From positions 1-64,000 of the forward strand of contig NZ_FOGO01000020.1 of the NCBI RefSeq assembly GCF_900111245.1: a stretch of DNA of 64,000 nt, in the 5' to 3' direction. Shown one piece after another: positions 10,788-23,436 of the stretch (position 1 is its first letter; the number at the start of each line of letters is the position of its first letter). The DNA comes from Streptomyces qinglanensis (GTDB lineage Bacteria; Actinomycetota; Actinomycetes; Streptomycetales; Streptomycetaceae). Under the pieces are notes generated by a model, which worked only from the letters and a program-made list of their open reading frames with translations, did no database searches and had not been told where the DNA came from. The translations under genes were made by a program, and so were the position numbers.

Positions 10788-11258
10788 CTACCAGCGGTAG
10801 TGCGCGAAGGCCTTGTTGGACTCGGCCATCTTGTGCGTGTCCTCGCGCTTCTTCACGGCGGCGCCGAGCCCGTTGGAGGCGTCGAGCAACTCGTTCATCA
10901 GGCGCTCGGTCATGGTCTTCTCGCGGCGGGCGCGGGAGTAACCCACGATCCAGCGCAGCGCGAGCGTGGAGGAACGGCCGGGGCGGACCTCGACCGGAAC
11001 CTGGTAGGTGGCGCCACCGACACGGCGGGAGCGGACCTCGAGGGTCGGCTTGACGTTCTCCAGCGCGCGCTTCAGCGTGATGACCGGGTCGTTGCCGGTC
11101 TTCTCGCGCAGCCCTTCCATGGCGCCGTAGACGATGCGCTCGGCGGTGGAGCGCTTGCCGTTCAGCAGCACCTTGTTGATGAGGGAGGTCACCAGAGGAG
11201 AGCCGTAGACCGGGTCGATGATGACCGGGCGCTTCGGGGCGGGGCCCTTACGAGGCAT
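10788..11258 (-). CDS. rpsG: 30S ribosomal protein S7
   Basis: 156 residues, the standard bacterial length. It starts MPRKGPAPKRPV and contains FINKVL-type and GGATYQVPVEVRP signatures. S7 nucleates assembly of the 30S head and contacts the E-site tRNA. It begins 2 nt after the rpsL stop, so the two are probably translationally coupled. Confidence 0.98.
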   Translation of the reverse strand: MPRKGPAPKRPVIIDPVYGSPLVTSLINKVLLNGKRSTAERIVYGAMEGLREKTGNDPVITLKRALENVKPTLEVRSRRVGGATYQVPVEVRPGRSSTLALRWIVGYSRARREKTMTERLMNELLDASNGLGAAVKKREDTHKMAESNKAFAHYRW

Positions 11259-11260
11259 TC

Positions 11261-11632
11261 TTACTTCTCCTTCTTGGCGCCGTAGCGGCTGCGAGCCTGC
11301 TTGCGGTTCTTGACGCCCTGCGTGTCGAGGGAGCCGCGGATGATCTTGTAGCGAACACCCGGCAGGTCCTTCACACGGCCACCACGCACGAGCACGATGG
11401 AGTGCTCCTGCAGGTTGTGACCCTCACCCGGAATGTAGGCGGTCACCTCGATCCCGCTGGTCAGGCGCACACGGGCGACCTTGCGCAGGGCCGAGTTCGG
11501 CTTCTTCGGGGTGGTCGTGAAAACACGCGTGCAGACGCCGCGGCGCTGGGGCGAACCCTCCAGTGCGGGCGTCTTGTTCTTCTCGACCTTGTCCTGCCGG
11601 CCCTTGCGGACCAGCTGCTGGATCGTAGGCAC
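11261..11632 (-). CDS. rpsL: 30S ribosomal protein S12
   Basis: 123 residues of the decoding centre. The streptomycin-relevant segments are wild type: TTPKKPNSALRKVAR includes the Lys43 equivalent and RGGRVKDLPGVRYK the Lys88 equivalent. First gene of the str operon; its promoter must lie in the following intergenic stretch. Confidence 0.98.
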   Translation of the reverse strand: MPTIQQLVRKGRQDKVEKNKTPALEGSPQRRGVCTRVFTTTPKKPNSALRKVARVRLTSGIEVTAYIPGEGHNLQEHSIVLVRGGRVKDLPGVRYKIIRGSLDTQGVKNRKQARSRYGAKKEK

Positions 11633-11998
11633 CGTTTCTCCGGTTTCTGTGTGCCAGTCTCGGTAAAGCTAACCTGGGCCATACCCGACCCACGAGGTCG
11701 GGTGTGTCGAAGACTGCAGATCCCCGCTGAGGGCGGAAGACTTCTCCATGGTGAGAAGCATGCAGATCCCGGTATCACCTGCTGCGCGCACCGTCACCGC
11801 GATCGCGGGGGACAACAGCGCAGGGGACACCCCAGGCACAGGAATTGAGGGTACCTACCTCATGGGCTGGGGTCAAAACAAATGGGGCGGCCACGATAGC
11901 GCCCCCGACCTGCGAGAAGAAGGGCACCGAGCCGCCCAGGGAGCCGACGCGCCGTACCGCTGCGCCCCCGCCGGCCCCGCCGGCAGCCCCGGACCTCG
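11633..11998 (-). promoter_or_regulatory. str operon upstream region
   Basis: A 366-bp region between rpsL and the DUF1707 gene, expected to carry the str operon promoter and leader. The clearest element is a leader hairpin at 11684-11702 (CCCGACC/GGTCGGG). No convincing -35/-10 pair could be assigned. The part adjacent to the DUF1707 gene shows nothing recognisable. Confidence 0.45.
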
Positions 11999-12580
11999 TC
12001 AGGCTGTCGCCAGGATCACCCCGAAGACGATGGCCAGGAACACCCCGATGGCCACCCAGCCGAGCACCAGACCCGCCATCGCCAGGCCCGCGCCCTGCTC
12101 CCCCGTCCTGCGGATCTCGGCCCGCGCCTTGTGCCCGAGGATCACCGCGGGGATCGCCGTCAGCCCGTACATCGGCGTCAGCACCCCGCAGACCAGTGCG
12201 CCGATCGCCGAACCGTTGGTGCTCGGCGGAGGCGGCGGCAGGAAGGTACGCGGCACCGCCGGATAGACGGGCTGCTGCGACGGCATCGGGACCGGCCCCT
12301 GCGGCAGATCCGCGATGAGCATGTTCAGCTCCCCGTACGTCTGCGCGTGCGAGGCGCGGGCCAGCCGCTGCTCGTACTCGTCCTGCCCCAGCCGGCCCTC
12401 GGTGAAGCCGGCCTTGAGCACATCGATCGCCCGCTCCCGGTCCGTGTGCGCGGCGCGCATCTGGCCCACCTGCTGGCCCTGGGCCGGATAAGCCCCCGGA
12501 CTGTGGCCCTGACTCGGGACAAGACCGGGCTGCTGCCCCTGGCCCGGAACACCCCGGGCATTCCACGGTCCGTACGCCAC
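11999..12580 (-). CDS. DUF1707/DUF4190-type membrane protein
   Basis: About 193 residues. A Gly/Gln/Pro-rich N-terminus is followed by a DUF1707-like segment (MRAAHTDRERAIDVLKAGF...GQDEYEQRLARA) and a proline-rich linker. The C-terminal part has two membrane segments (SAIGALVCGVLTPMYGLTAIPAVILG and GLAMAGLVLGWVAIGVFLAIVF) in DUF4190 style. The function is unknown, and it is probably anchored in the membrane. I prefer the GTG at 12580 because GGGAGG lies 9 nt upstream; the ATG at 12625 adds 15 residues but has no clear ribosome site. It sits between the rpoC terminator and the str operon. Confidence 0.75.
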   Translation of the reverse strand: MAYGPWNARGVPGQGQQPGLVPSQGHSPGAYPAQGQQVGQMRAAHTDRERAIDVLKAGFTEGRLGQDEYEQRLARASHAQTYGELNMLIADLPQGPVPMPSQQPVYPAVPRTFLPPPPPSTNGSAIGALVCGVLTPMYGLTAIPAVILGHKARAEIRRTGEQGAGLAMAGLVLGWVAIGVFLAIVFGVILATA

Positions 12581-12682
12581 CGGCCCCCACCTCCCAGCTC
12601 GCTTACCGTCCCCTCCATCATCCATGACGCGCGCGGTCCGCGGACGGTTCGGCCGGTGCCGATACCGCGGGCCGGAGAACGA

Positions 12683-12721
12683 CCGCGGGGCGGCCACCCC
12701 TCTCGGGTGACCGCCCCGCGG
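12683..12721 (-). terminator. Terminator downstream of rpoC
   Basis: CCGCGGGGCGG and its complement CCGCCCCGCGG, extended by CACCC/GGGTG, form a long GC-rich stem with a short loop about 50 nt after the rpoC stop. Confidence 0.7.
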
Positions 12722-12772
12722 CGGATACCTCCGTCATCCGCCGTATCCGGCGGAGACTCGGGCGCAGGCGAC

Positions 12773-16672
<3,900 letters not shown>

Positions 16673-16764
16673 TCTCGTCAATCCCTCTCAGGGTCGTGTG
16701 TCAATGGTCTGAACGGGGTCGCGGGGAGGGCCGGGACACGCGGGGCGTGCCCCGGCCGACTCCG

Positions 16765-19700
16765 TCAGACCTCTTCGACGCTGCTCGGCTCGCGCCGGGA
16801 CAGGTCGATTCCGAGCTCCTCCGCCGCGCGGAAGACGTCCTCGTCGGTGTCGCGCATCTCGATCGACATGCCGTCCGAGGACAGCACCTCGACGTTGAGG
16901 CAGAGCGACTGCATCTCCTTGATGAGCACCTTGAAGGACTCGGGGATGCCCGGCTCGGGGATGTTCTCGCCCTTGACGATGGCCTCGTAGACCTTCACGC
17001 GGCCGGTGACGTCGTCGGACTTGATGGTCAGCAGCTCCTGCAGCGCGTACGCGGCGCCGTACGCCTCCAGGGCCCACACCTCCATCTCACCGAAGCGCTG
17101 GCCACCGAACTGGGCCTTACCACCCAGCGGCTGCTGGGTGATCATGGAGTACGGACCGGTCGAACGGGCGTGCAGCTTGTCGTCGACCAGGTGGTGCAGC
17201 TTGAGGATGTACATGTACCCGACCGAGATCGGGTCCGGGAACGGCTCGCCGGAGCGGCCGTCGAAGAGCTGCGCCTTGCCGGAGGGCTGGACCATCCGGT
17301 CGCCGTCCCGGTTGGGCAGCGTGGCCTGGAACAGACCGGCGATCTCGTCCTCGCGGGCGCCGTCGAAGACCGGCGTCGCCACGTTGGTCTTCGGGTCCAC
17401 CTCGTCGGCACCGATGGACTGCAGGCGCTGCATCCACTCCTCGGAGCCCTCGACCTTCCAGCCCTGGGAGGCCAGCCAGCCCAGGTGGATCTCCAGGACC
17501 TGGCCCGGGTTCATCCGGGAGGGGACACCCAGCGGGTTGAGGATCACGTCGACCGGGGTGCCGTCCTCCAGGAACGGCATGTCCTCGACCGGCAGGATCT
17601 TCGAGATGACGCCCTTGTTGCCGTGCCGGCCGGCGAGCTTGTCACCGTCGGTGATCTTGCGCTTCTGGGCGACGTAGACCCGCACGAGCTGGTTGACGCC
17701 GGGCGGCAGCTCGTCGCCCTCCTCGCGGTCGAAGACCCGGACGCCGATGACCTTGCCGGTCTCGCCGTGCGGCACCTTCAGCGAGGTGTCGCGGACCTCG
17801 CGCGCCTTCTCACCGAAGATCGCGCGCAGCAGCCGCTCCTCGGGGGTCAGCTCGGTCTCACCCTTGGGGGTGACCTTGCCGACGAGGATGTCGCCCGCCT
17901 CGACCTCGGCGCCGATGCGGATGATGCCGCGCTCGTCGAGGTCGGCCAGGACCTCCTCGGAGACGTTCGGGATGTCCCGGGTGATCTCCTCGGGGCCGAG
18001 CTTGGTGTCGCGGGCGTCGACCTCGTGCTCCTCGATGTGGATCGAGGAGAGGACATCGTCCTGCACCAGCCGCTGGCTGAGGATGATCGCGTCCTCGTAG
18101 TTGTAGCCCTCCCACGGCATGAAGGCCACGAGCAGGTTCTTGCCGAGCGCCATCTCACCCTCGTCGGTGGACGGGCCGTCGGCCAGCACCTGGCCCTCGA
18201 TGACGCGGGCGCCCTCGTCCACGAGCACCTTCTGGTTGAAGGAGGTGCCCTGGTTGGAGCGGGTGAACTTGGCGACGCGGTAGGTGGTGTACGTGCCGTC
18301 GTCGTTGGCCACCGTGACGTAGTCGGCGGAGACCTCCTGGACGACACCGTCCTTCTCGGCCTTGATGACGTCGCCGGCGTCGACCGCGCAGCGGTACTCC
18401 ATACCGGTGCCGACCAGCGGGGACTCGGCCTTGATGAGCGGCACGGCCTGCCGCATCATGTTCGACCCCATCAGGGCGCGGTTGGCGTCGTCGTGCTCCA
18501 GGAACGGGATCATGGCGGTCGCGACCGACACCATCTGGCGCGGCGAGACGTCCATGTAGTCCACGTCGTCGCCCGGGATCAGGTCGACCTCGCCGCCGCG
18601 GCGGCGGACCAGCACCCGGTCCTCGGCGAACCGCATCTCCTCGGTGAGGGGCGCGTTCGCCTGGGCGATCACGAAGCGGTCCTCCTCGTCGGCGGTGAGG
18701 TAGTGCACCTCGTCGCTGACGACACCGTCGATCACCTGGCGGTACGGGGTCTCGACGAAACCGAAGGGGTTCAGCCGGCCGTAGGAGGCGAGCGAGCCGA
18801 TCAGACCGATGTTCGGGCCTTCCGGCGTCTCGATCGGGCACATCCGGCCGTAGTGCGAGGGGTGCACGTCACGGACCTCGAAGCCGGCCCGCTCCCGGCT
18901 GAGACCACCCGGGCCCAGCGAGTTGAGGCGCCGCTTGTGGGTGAGCCCGGAGATCGGGTTCGTCTGGTCCATGAACTGGGAGAGCTGGCTGGTGCCGAAG
19001 AACTCCTTGATGGAGGCGACGACCGGCCGGATGTTGATCAGGGTCTGCGGCGTGATCGCCTCGACGTCCTGCGTGGTCATCCGCTCGCGCACCACGCGCT
19101 CCATACGGGCGAGACCCGTGCGGACCTGGTTCTGGATCAGCTCACCGACGTTGCGCAGCCGGCGGTTGCCGAAGTGGTCGATGTCGTCGGTCTCGATGAC
19201 GATCGTGTCGCCCTCGGCGGACTGCGACTCGGCCTCGCCCGCGTGCAGCTTCACCAGGTACTTGATCGTGGCGATGATGTCGGCGGTGGTCAGCACGCCG
19301 GAGTCCAGCGGCTCGTCGCCGCCGAGCTTCTTGTTGATCTTGTACCGGCCGACCTTGGCCAGGTCGTAGCGCTTCGGGTTGAAGTAGAGGTTCTCCAGCA
19401 GCGTCTGCGCGGCCTCGCGGGTCGGCGGCTCACCCGGGCGCAGCTTGCGGTAGATGTCGAGCAGCGCGTCGTCCTGGCCCTGGGTGTGGTCCTTCTCCAG
19501 GGTGGCGCGCATGGACTCGTACTGGCCGAACTCCTCGAGGATCTGCTCGGTGGTCCAGCCGAGCGCCTTGAGCAGGACGGTGACCGACTGCTTGCGCTTG
19601 CGGTCGATGCGGACACCGACCATGTCGCGCTTGTCGACCTCCATCTCCAGCCAGGCACCGCGGGAGGGGATGACCTTGGCGGAGTAGATGTCCTTGTCGG

Positions 19701-20247
19701 AGGTCTTGTCGATCGAGGAATCGAAGTAGACGCCCGGGGACCGGACGAGCTGGGTGACGACGACACGCTCGGTGCCGTTGATCACGAAGGTGCCCTTGTT
19801 GGTCATGAGCGGGAAGTCGCCCATGAAGACCGTCTGCGACTTGATCTCGCCGGTCTCGTTGTTCGTGAACTCGGCGGTGACGAACAGCGGAGCCGCGTAC
19901 GTGAAGTCGCGCTCCTTGCACTCGTCGATCGAGTTCTTGGGGGGCTCGAAGCGGTGGTCGCGGAATGTCAGCGACATCGACCCGGAGAAGTCCTCGATCG
20001 GCGAGATCTCCTCGAAGATCTCCTCCAGACCGGACTTGGTGGGAACGTTCTGTCCGCTGTCCAGCGCGGCCTCGACGCGAGCCTTCCAGGCTTCGTTGCC
20101 GAGCAGCCAGTCAAAGCTCTCGGTCTGGAGCGCGAGAAGGTTCGGAACCTCGAGGGGCTCCTTGATCTTCGCAAAAGAGATACGCAGCGGGGCAGTGCTG
20201 GCGCCGTTGTTCGAATTGGCAGTCGAGGCAGTGCGCGAGGCGGCCAA
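16765..20247 (-). CDS. rpoB: DNA-directed RNA polymerase subunit beta, with substituted rifampicin-binding cluster
   Basis: 1160 residues. The start is a TTG at 20247 with AAGGA 7 nt upstream; this gives the family start (M)AASRTAST, whereas an upstream ATG would add 13 unconserved residues. Lineage motifs include PIETPEGPNIGLIGSLA, GRHGNKGVIS and the C-terminal GGQRFGEMEVWALEAYGAA. In the rifampicin cluster the sequence is DQTNPISGLTHKRRLNSLGPG. Compared with E. coli, Asn518 is Thr (residue 429), Leu521 is Ile, Ser531 is Asn (residue 442, codon AAC at 18922-18924) and Ala532 is Ser. Asp516 and His526 are retained. Changes at 531 are the commonest source of rifamycin resistance, so intrinsic resistance is plausible. 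Confidence 0.98.
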   Translation of the reverse strand: MAASRTASTANSNNGASTAPLRISFAKIKEPLEVPNLLALQTESFDWLLGNEAWKARVEAALDSGQNVPTKSGLEEIFEEISPIEDFSGSMSLTFRDHRFEPPKNSIDECKERDFTYAAPLFVTAEFTNNETGEIKSQTVFMGDFPLMTNKGTFVINGTERVVVTQLVRSPGVYFDSSIDKTSDKDIYSAKVIPSRGAWLEMEVDKRDMVGVRIDRKRKQSVTVLLKALGWTTEQILEEFGQYESMRATLEKDHTQGQDDALLDIYRKLRPGEPPTREAAQTLLENLYFNPKRYDLAKVGRYKINKKLGGDEPLDSGVLTTADIIATIKYLVKLHAGEAESQSAEGDTIVIETDDIDHFGNRRLRNVGELIQNQVRTGLARMERVVRERMTTQDVEAITPQTLINIRPVVASIKEFFGTSQLSQFMDQTNPISGLTHKRRLNSLGPGGLSRERAGFEVRDVHPSHYGRMCPIETPEGPNIGLIGSLASYGRLNPFGFVETPYRQVIDGVVSDEVHYLTADEEDRFVIAQANAPLTEEMRFAEDRVLVRRRGGEVDLIPGDDVDYMDVSPRQMVSVATAMIPFLEHDDANRALMGSNMMRQAVPLIKAESPLVGTGMEYRCAVDAGDVIKAEKDGVVQEVSADYVTVANDDGTYTTYRVAKFTRSNQGTSFNQKVLVDEGARVIEGQVLADGPSTDEGEMALGKNLLVAFMPWEGYNYEDAIILSQRLVQDDVLSSIHIEEHEVDARDTKLGPEEITRDIPNVSEEVLADLDERGIIRIGAEVEAGDILVGKVTPKGETELTPEERLLRAIFGEKAREVRDTSLKVPHGETGKVIGVRVFDREEGDELPPGVNQLVRVYVAQKRKITDGDKLAGRHGNKGVISKILPVEDMPFLEDGTPVDVILNPLGVPSRMNPGQVLEIHLGWLASQGWKVEGSEEWMQRLQSIGADEVDPKTNVATPVFDGAREDEIAGLFQATLPNRDGDRMVQPSGKAQLFDGRSGEPFPDPISVGYMYILKLHHLVDDKLHARSTGPYSMITQQPLGGKAQFGGQRFGEMEVWALEAYGAAYALQELLTIKSDDVTGRVKVYEAIVKGENIPEPGIPESFKVLIKEMQSLCLNVEVLSSDGMSIEMRDTDEDVFRAAEELGIDLSRREPSSVEEV

Positions 20248-20662
20248 GAGGGGGTCCTTCCGAGGGCTCGGACTCTCTACACGCATACCGGTGCCCCTGG
20301 TGACGGGCAGGGGGCAGCTAATAGGCAGCGCAAAGGGTCAGTGTAGCCACATGGCCCACTGATGTCCAGTAAGGATGACGGGAAACCGGCTCACGCCCCG
20401 GTCTCCACCTCCTGCGATTGTTCTGCTCCGTCCCGCCCGGTCCCCGGCGGCCTCGATTCGCCAGGGTGGACGCGCCTGCCGCGGCTCGTCGTGCCTGCCG
20501 CAACACTTCCCGCTTCGCCGCCGATCCATGCCTCGGAGTTCGGATCGATGTGACGACGCGCCCCGAGAATTGCGCGCTGCGTGCCGTTCGTCAAGGGCCT
20601 CAGGGACAACGAAGATCACCATACCCGCCGAGGCCCGCGCAGGGTGCGACCGTCCGGCAAAG
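20248..20662 (-). promoter_or_regulatory. rpoBC promoter region
   Basis: 415 bp between the rplL terminator and the rpoB start. Because a strong terminator precedes it, an internal promoter for rpoBC is expected here. No gene with convincing coding features is seen, and I could not assign -10/-35 boxes with confidence. Confidence 0.4.
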
Positions 20663-20700
20663 GCGAAGGGCGACCACCCGTCTGGGTGATCGCCCTTCGC
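20663..20700 (-). terminator. Terminator/attenuator between rplL and rpoB
   Basis: GCGAAGGGCGA and its complement TCGCCCTTCGC, extended by CACCC/GGGTG, form a strong stem about 75 nt after the rplL stop. In bacteria this gap commonly attenuates transcription so that L7/L12 outnumbers RNA polymerase. Confidence 0.75.
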
Positions 20701-20776
20701 TGCACGGCTACCCCGCACGGAGTAGCCCGCGGTCTGCCGCGATGACTCGGTGAGCCGGTGGCTCAGCGAGTACGGG

Positions 20777-21160
20777 TCACTTGACCTCGACCGACGCGCC
20801 GGCGCCCTCGAGGGACTCCTTGGCCTTGTCGGCGGCGTCCTTGGCGACCTTCTCGAGGACCGGCTTCGGGGTGCCGTCCACGAGCTCCTTGGCCTCCTTC
20901 AGACCCAGCGAGGTCAGCTCCCGCACGACCTTGATGACCTGGATCTTCTTGTCGCCGGCGCCGGTCAGGATGACGTCGAACTCGTCCTGCTCGGGCTCGG
21001 CCTCGGCAACCGGGGCGCCCGGGGCCGCGACGACGGCGGCGGCCGGGGCGGCGGCCTCGACGTCGAACTTCTCCTCGAACTTCTTCACGAAGTCCGACAG
21101 CTCGATGAGGGTCATCTCCTCGAACTGGGCAAGCAGTTCGTCCTGGCTGAGCTTCGCCAT
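20777..21160 (-). CDS. rplL: 50S ribosomal protein L7/L12
   Basis: 127 residues forming the ribosomal stalk that recruits translation factors. The N-terminal dimerisation domain (LSQDELLAQFEEMTLIELS) is followed by an Ala-rich hinge and the globular C-terminal domain (KIQVIKVVRELTSLGLKEAK). It follows rplJ by 150 nt. Confidence 0.97.
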   Translation of the reverse strand: MAKLSQDELLAQFEEMTLIELSDFVKKFEEKFDVEAAAPAAAVVAAPGAPVAEAEPEQDEFDVILTGAGDKKIQVIKVVRELTSLGLKEAKELVDGTPKPVLEKVAKDAADKAKESLEGAGASVEVK

Positions 21161-21310
21161 GGTTGTGGTCCTTCCACTTCAGTCGGCTGGTGCCGGATCA
21201 ATATGTCGGCGGGCTTACGGCCCGCTGTGACCGAATACGGTGAGTGAGCTGAGGCGAGCGGTGCGCGGTGCTCCGCCGGAGCGGACCACCGGGTGCACCC
21301 GGCGCCGGTA

Positions 21311-21883
21311 CTACTCGGACTCGGTCTCGGCGGGAGCCGTGGTGTCGGCACCGCCCTGCTCTTCGACCTTGCTGCGAAGCGCGTCCGCGGTGCGGACGAA
21401 CTTCGAGAGCGGGGCCTGGAAGGTCGCCGCGGCCTTGGCCATGGACGCCTTCATGCCACCGGCCAGCTTGGCGAGCAGCACCTCGCGGGACTCGACGTCC
21501 GCGAGCTTCTTGAGGTCGTCGGCGCCGTAGAGCGAGCCGTCGACGATTCCGCCCTTGATCACGAGGGCGGGGTTGTCCTTGGCGAAGTCACGAAGACCCT
21601 TCGCCGCCGTGACCGGGTCACCGGTCACGAAGGCCACAGCCGAGGAGCCCGTCAGGAACTCGTCGAGCTCGTTGATCCCGGCCTCGTTGGCCGCGATCTT
21701 GGTCAGCGTGTTCTTCACCACACGGTACTGAGCGTTCTCACCGAGTGCACGGCGCAGCTCCCTGAGCTGCGCCACGGAGAGTCCGGTGTACGCGGTGACC
21801 ACAGCGGCGTTGGAGTCACGGAACTTGTTCGTGATCTCGTCGACGGCTGCGATCTTGTCGGGAGCGACCTGTTCCCTCGCCAT
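21311..21883 (-). CDS. rplJ: 50S ribosomal protein L10
   Basis: 190 residues anchoring L7/L12 dimers to 23S rRNA. Characteristic stretches are YRVVKNTLTKIAANEAG, AVAFVTGDPVTAAKGLRDFA and ESREVLLAKLAGGMK. The start is the ATG giving MAREQVAPDK with AAGGAGG 9 nt upstream; a longer frame upstream runs through the leader. Expression is probably autoregulated by L10 binding to the leader. Confidence 0.96.
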   Translation of the reverse strand: MAREQVAPDKIAAVDEITNKFRDSNAAVVTAYTGLSVAQLRELRRALGENAQYRVVKNTLTKIAANEAGINELDEFLTGSSAVAFVTGDPVTAAKGLRDFAKDNPALVIKGGIVDGSLYGADDLKKLADVESREVLLAKLAGGMKASMAKAAATFQAPLSKFVRTADALRSKVEEQGGADTTAPAETESE

Positions 21884-21940
21884 GAGCCTCGGCCTCCTTC
21901 CGGGTGATGAGGACCGCTCGGAAGGGGCTGAACACGACAA

Positions 21941-21967
21941 ACGCCCCAGCGCAGGCGCATGGGGCGT
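21941..21967 (-). ncRNA. Candidate L10 leader hairpin (rplJL autoregulation)
   Basis: On the transcript, ACGCCCCA pairs with TGGGGCGT around an inner GCGC/GCGC helix, about 58 nt before the rplJ start. L10 leaders in many bacteria form such stems. There is no T-tract and it precedes the gene, so a terminator for the previous unit is less likely. Confidence 0.5.
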
Positions 21968-22119
21968 CACCTCGACCGGAATGCACACGGCACGCCGGGA
22001 GTTCTTCCTCAATCACCTGCGCGGGTCGTCCGCAGCGAGCGGATCCTTCGGCCGACGGCGCTCTGAGTGCGCACGACGACGACCAGCGGTCTTTGGCTTC
22101 ACAGGGAGAATACGCGAAC

Positions 22120-22152
22120 GTGCCCGGGACCGCCAAATCCGGTCCCGGGCAC
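22120..22152 (-). terminator. Terminator downstream of the lipoprotein gene
   Basis: GTGCCCGGGACCG and its exact complement CGGTCCCGGGCAC are separated by CCAAATC. It lies between the lipoprotein stop and the rplJ leader. Confidence 0.75.
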
Positions 22153-22284
22153 GCAGGGCCCGCGGCTGTCCGGCACCCCGGGCCGCCGCGGCGGACAGCC
22201 CGGTACTGCGCCGGACCCTCCGCCGGAGACCGGTGAGCGCCCGGTCGGCCCCGGCGGGCGCCGGTCAGCTCCGGCAGGTGCCGG

Positions 22285-23160
22285 TCAGCTCTGGCGGGTG
22301 CCGCCGCTCATCATCGCCGAGGCGTCCGTGGTCTCGGAGGCGGGCGGGGCGGTCACGTTCACCGGGGTGCCGTAGTCCGAGTAGTAGTTCGTGGCGTCGA
22401 TGCCGGTCGAGCCGTCCTCGCTCTTGGCCGTCTCGTGCTTCTTGACCAGCAGGTCGTCCTCATCGATCCACAGATCGATCTTCTCCTTCTCCAGGCCCTG
22501 CTGCTTGAACTGCTTCTCCAGGGCGTCGAGGTCCTCCTCGGAGAGGTCCTTGGACTGCATCCGGGTCAGCTCGTTGACGGAGATCGTGCCCGAGTAGTGC
22601 GTCGCCTTCTTGCCGCGCACCGTCTCGGTACCGAGCGCCTTGACCTTGCCCGAGGCCAGCACGAGCTGGACCGAGCGGGCCGGGTTGTTGTTCTGCATCT
22701 GGTCCTTGAGCATGGCGCCCGAAGCGCCGCCCTTCTCGGCCAGCACGTCGTAGTCGTACTTCATCCACGTCTTGCCGCCGGGCGCACCGGACGCGGGGTG
22801 GACGTACATCGCGTCGGGCAGGTAGCGCGCCTCCGCCGACTGGTTGCCGGCACCGCCCATGGTCAGGTCGGCCTCGCCCTTCATGCCGCCGCCGGACCAG
22901 TCGAAGGAACCCTCCATCTCGGTCTTCATCGACTTGCCCTGGACCGTCTGGTTGTTGACGCCCTCGACCTTGGCGGAGTTCTGGTTGTCGGTGGCCTTCG
23001 ACGCCTTCTTCAGCGCCGCCAGCGCGCCCTGGAGGGCCGACCCGCCGGCCTTGTCCGCACCGCTCCCGCCGCTTCCGTCCGCCTTCTCGCTGCCGCACGC
23101 CGTCAGCCCGGCTATCAGCGCGATACCCGCGGCTGCAGCAGCCACCCTCGTCTTCCGCAT
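22285..23160 (-). CDS. Secreted lipoprotein (LppX/LolA-like fold likely)
   Basis: 291 residues. An N-terminal lipoprotein signal (MRKTRVAAAAAGIALIAGLT) ends in the lipobox LTAC, with Cys22 expected to be acylated. A Gly/Ser-rich linker follows, then a domain with alternating strands (EGSFDWSGGGMKGEADLTMG, KATHYSGTISVNELTRMQ, IDLWIDEDDLLVKKHETA) like the mycobacterial LppX/LprG group or LolA. It may carry lipids or sense the envelope; no ligand can be assigned. Streptomyces genomes have lipoprotein genes at this place between rplA and rplJ. Start: ATG with a G-rich ribosome site. Confidence 0.85.
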   Translation of the reverse strand: MRKTRVAAAAAGIALIAGLTACGSEKADGSGGSGADKAGGSALQGALAALKKASKATDNQNSAKVEGVNNQTVQGKSMKTEMEGSFDWSGGGMKGEADLTMGGAGNQSAEARYLPDAMYVHPASGAPGGKTWMKYDYDVLAEKGGASGAMLKDQMQNNNPARSVQLVLASGKVKALGTETVRGKKATHYSGTISVNELTRMQSKDLSEEDLDALEKQFKQQGLEKEKIDLWIDEDDLLVKKHETAKSEDGSTGIDATNYYSDYGTPVNVTAPPASETTDASAMMSGGTRQS

Positions 23161-23319
23161 GGGACTCAGCCCCCCTGTTGCTGTACGGACCCCACGGGGC
23201 CCCGTTCTTACCCGCACCTTATGCAACACAGGAGACGCGGCACACACCGGTTCGGGTTCCAGGATTCCCGGGACCCGGCGCCACCGGCCCGGAGGAGCGC
23301 CGGAAAGGCCCGGAGAGCG

Positions 23320-23357
23320 CGGCTCCCGGCTCCCGGCTCCCGGCTCCCGGCTCCGGG
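23320..23357. repeat. 7-bp tandem repeat (GGCTCCC)n
   Basis: At least four head-to-tail GGCTCCC units followed by a degenerate copy, in the gap between rplA and the lipoprotein gene. Noncoding simple repeat. Confidence 0.8.
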
Positions 23358-23367
23358 AACGACGCGA

Positions 23368-23402
23368 GGCCGGTGCCCGCCCCAGGGGAGCGGGCACCGG
23401 CC
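23368..23402 (-). terminator. Terminator downstream of rplA
   Basis: GGCCGGTGCCCGC and its exact complement GCGGGCACCGGCC flank a 9-nt loop, about 35 nt after the rplA stop. Confidence 0.8.
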
Positions 23403-23436
23403 TCGGTGCGCCGTAAAGCTGCCGGCCGGTCGCGGA

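Noticed and set aside
11261..11632. Streptomycin-resistance substitution in S12
   Set aside because: Both sensitive-site lysine segments (PKKPNSALRK and GRVKDLPG) are wild type.
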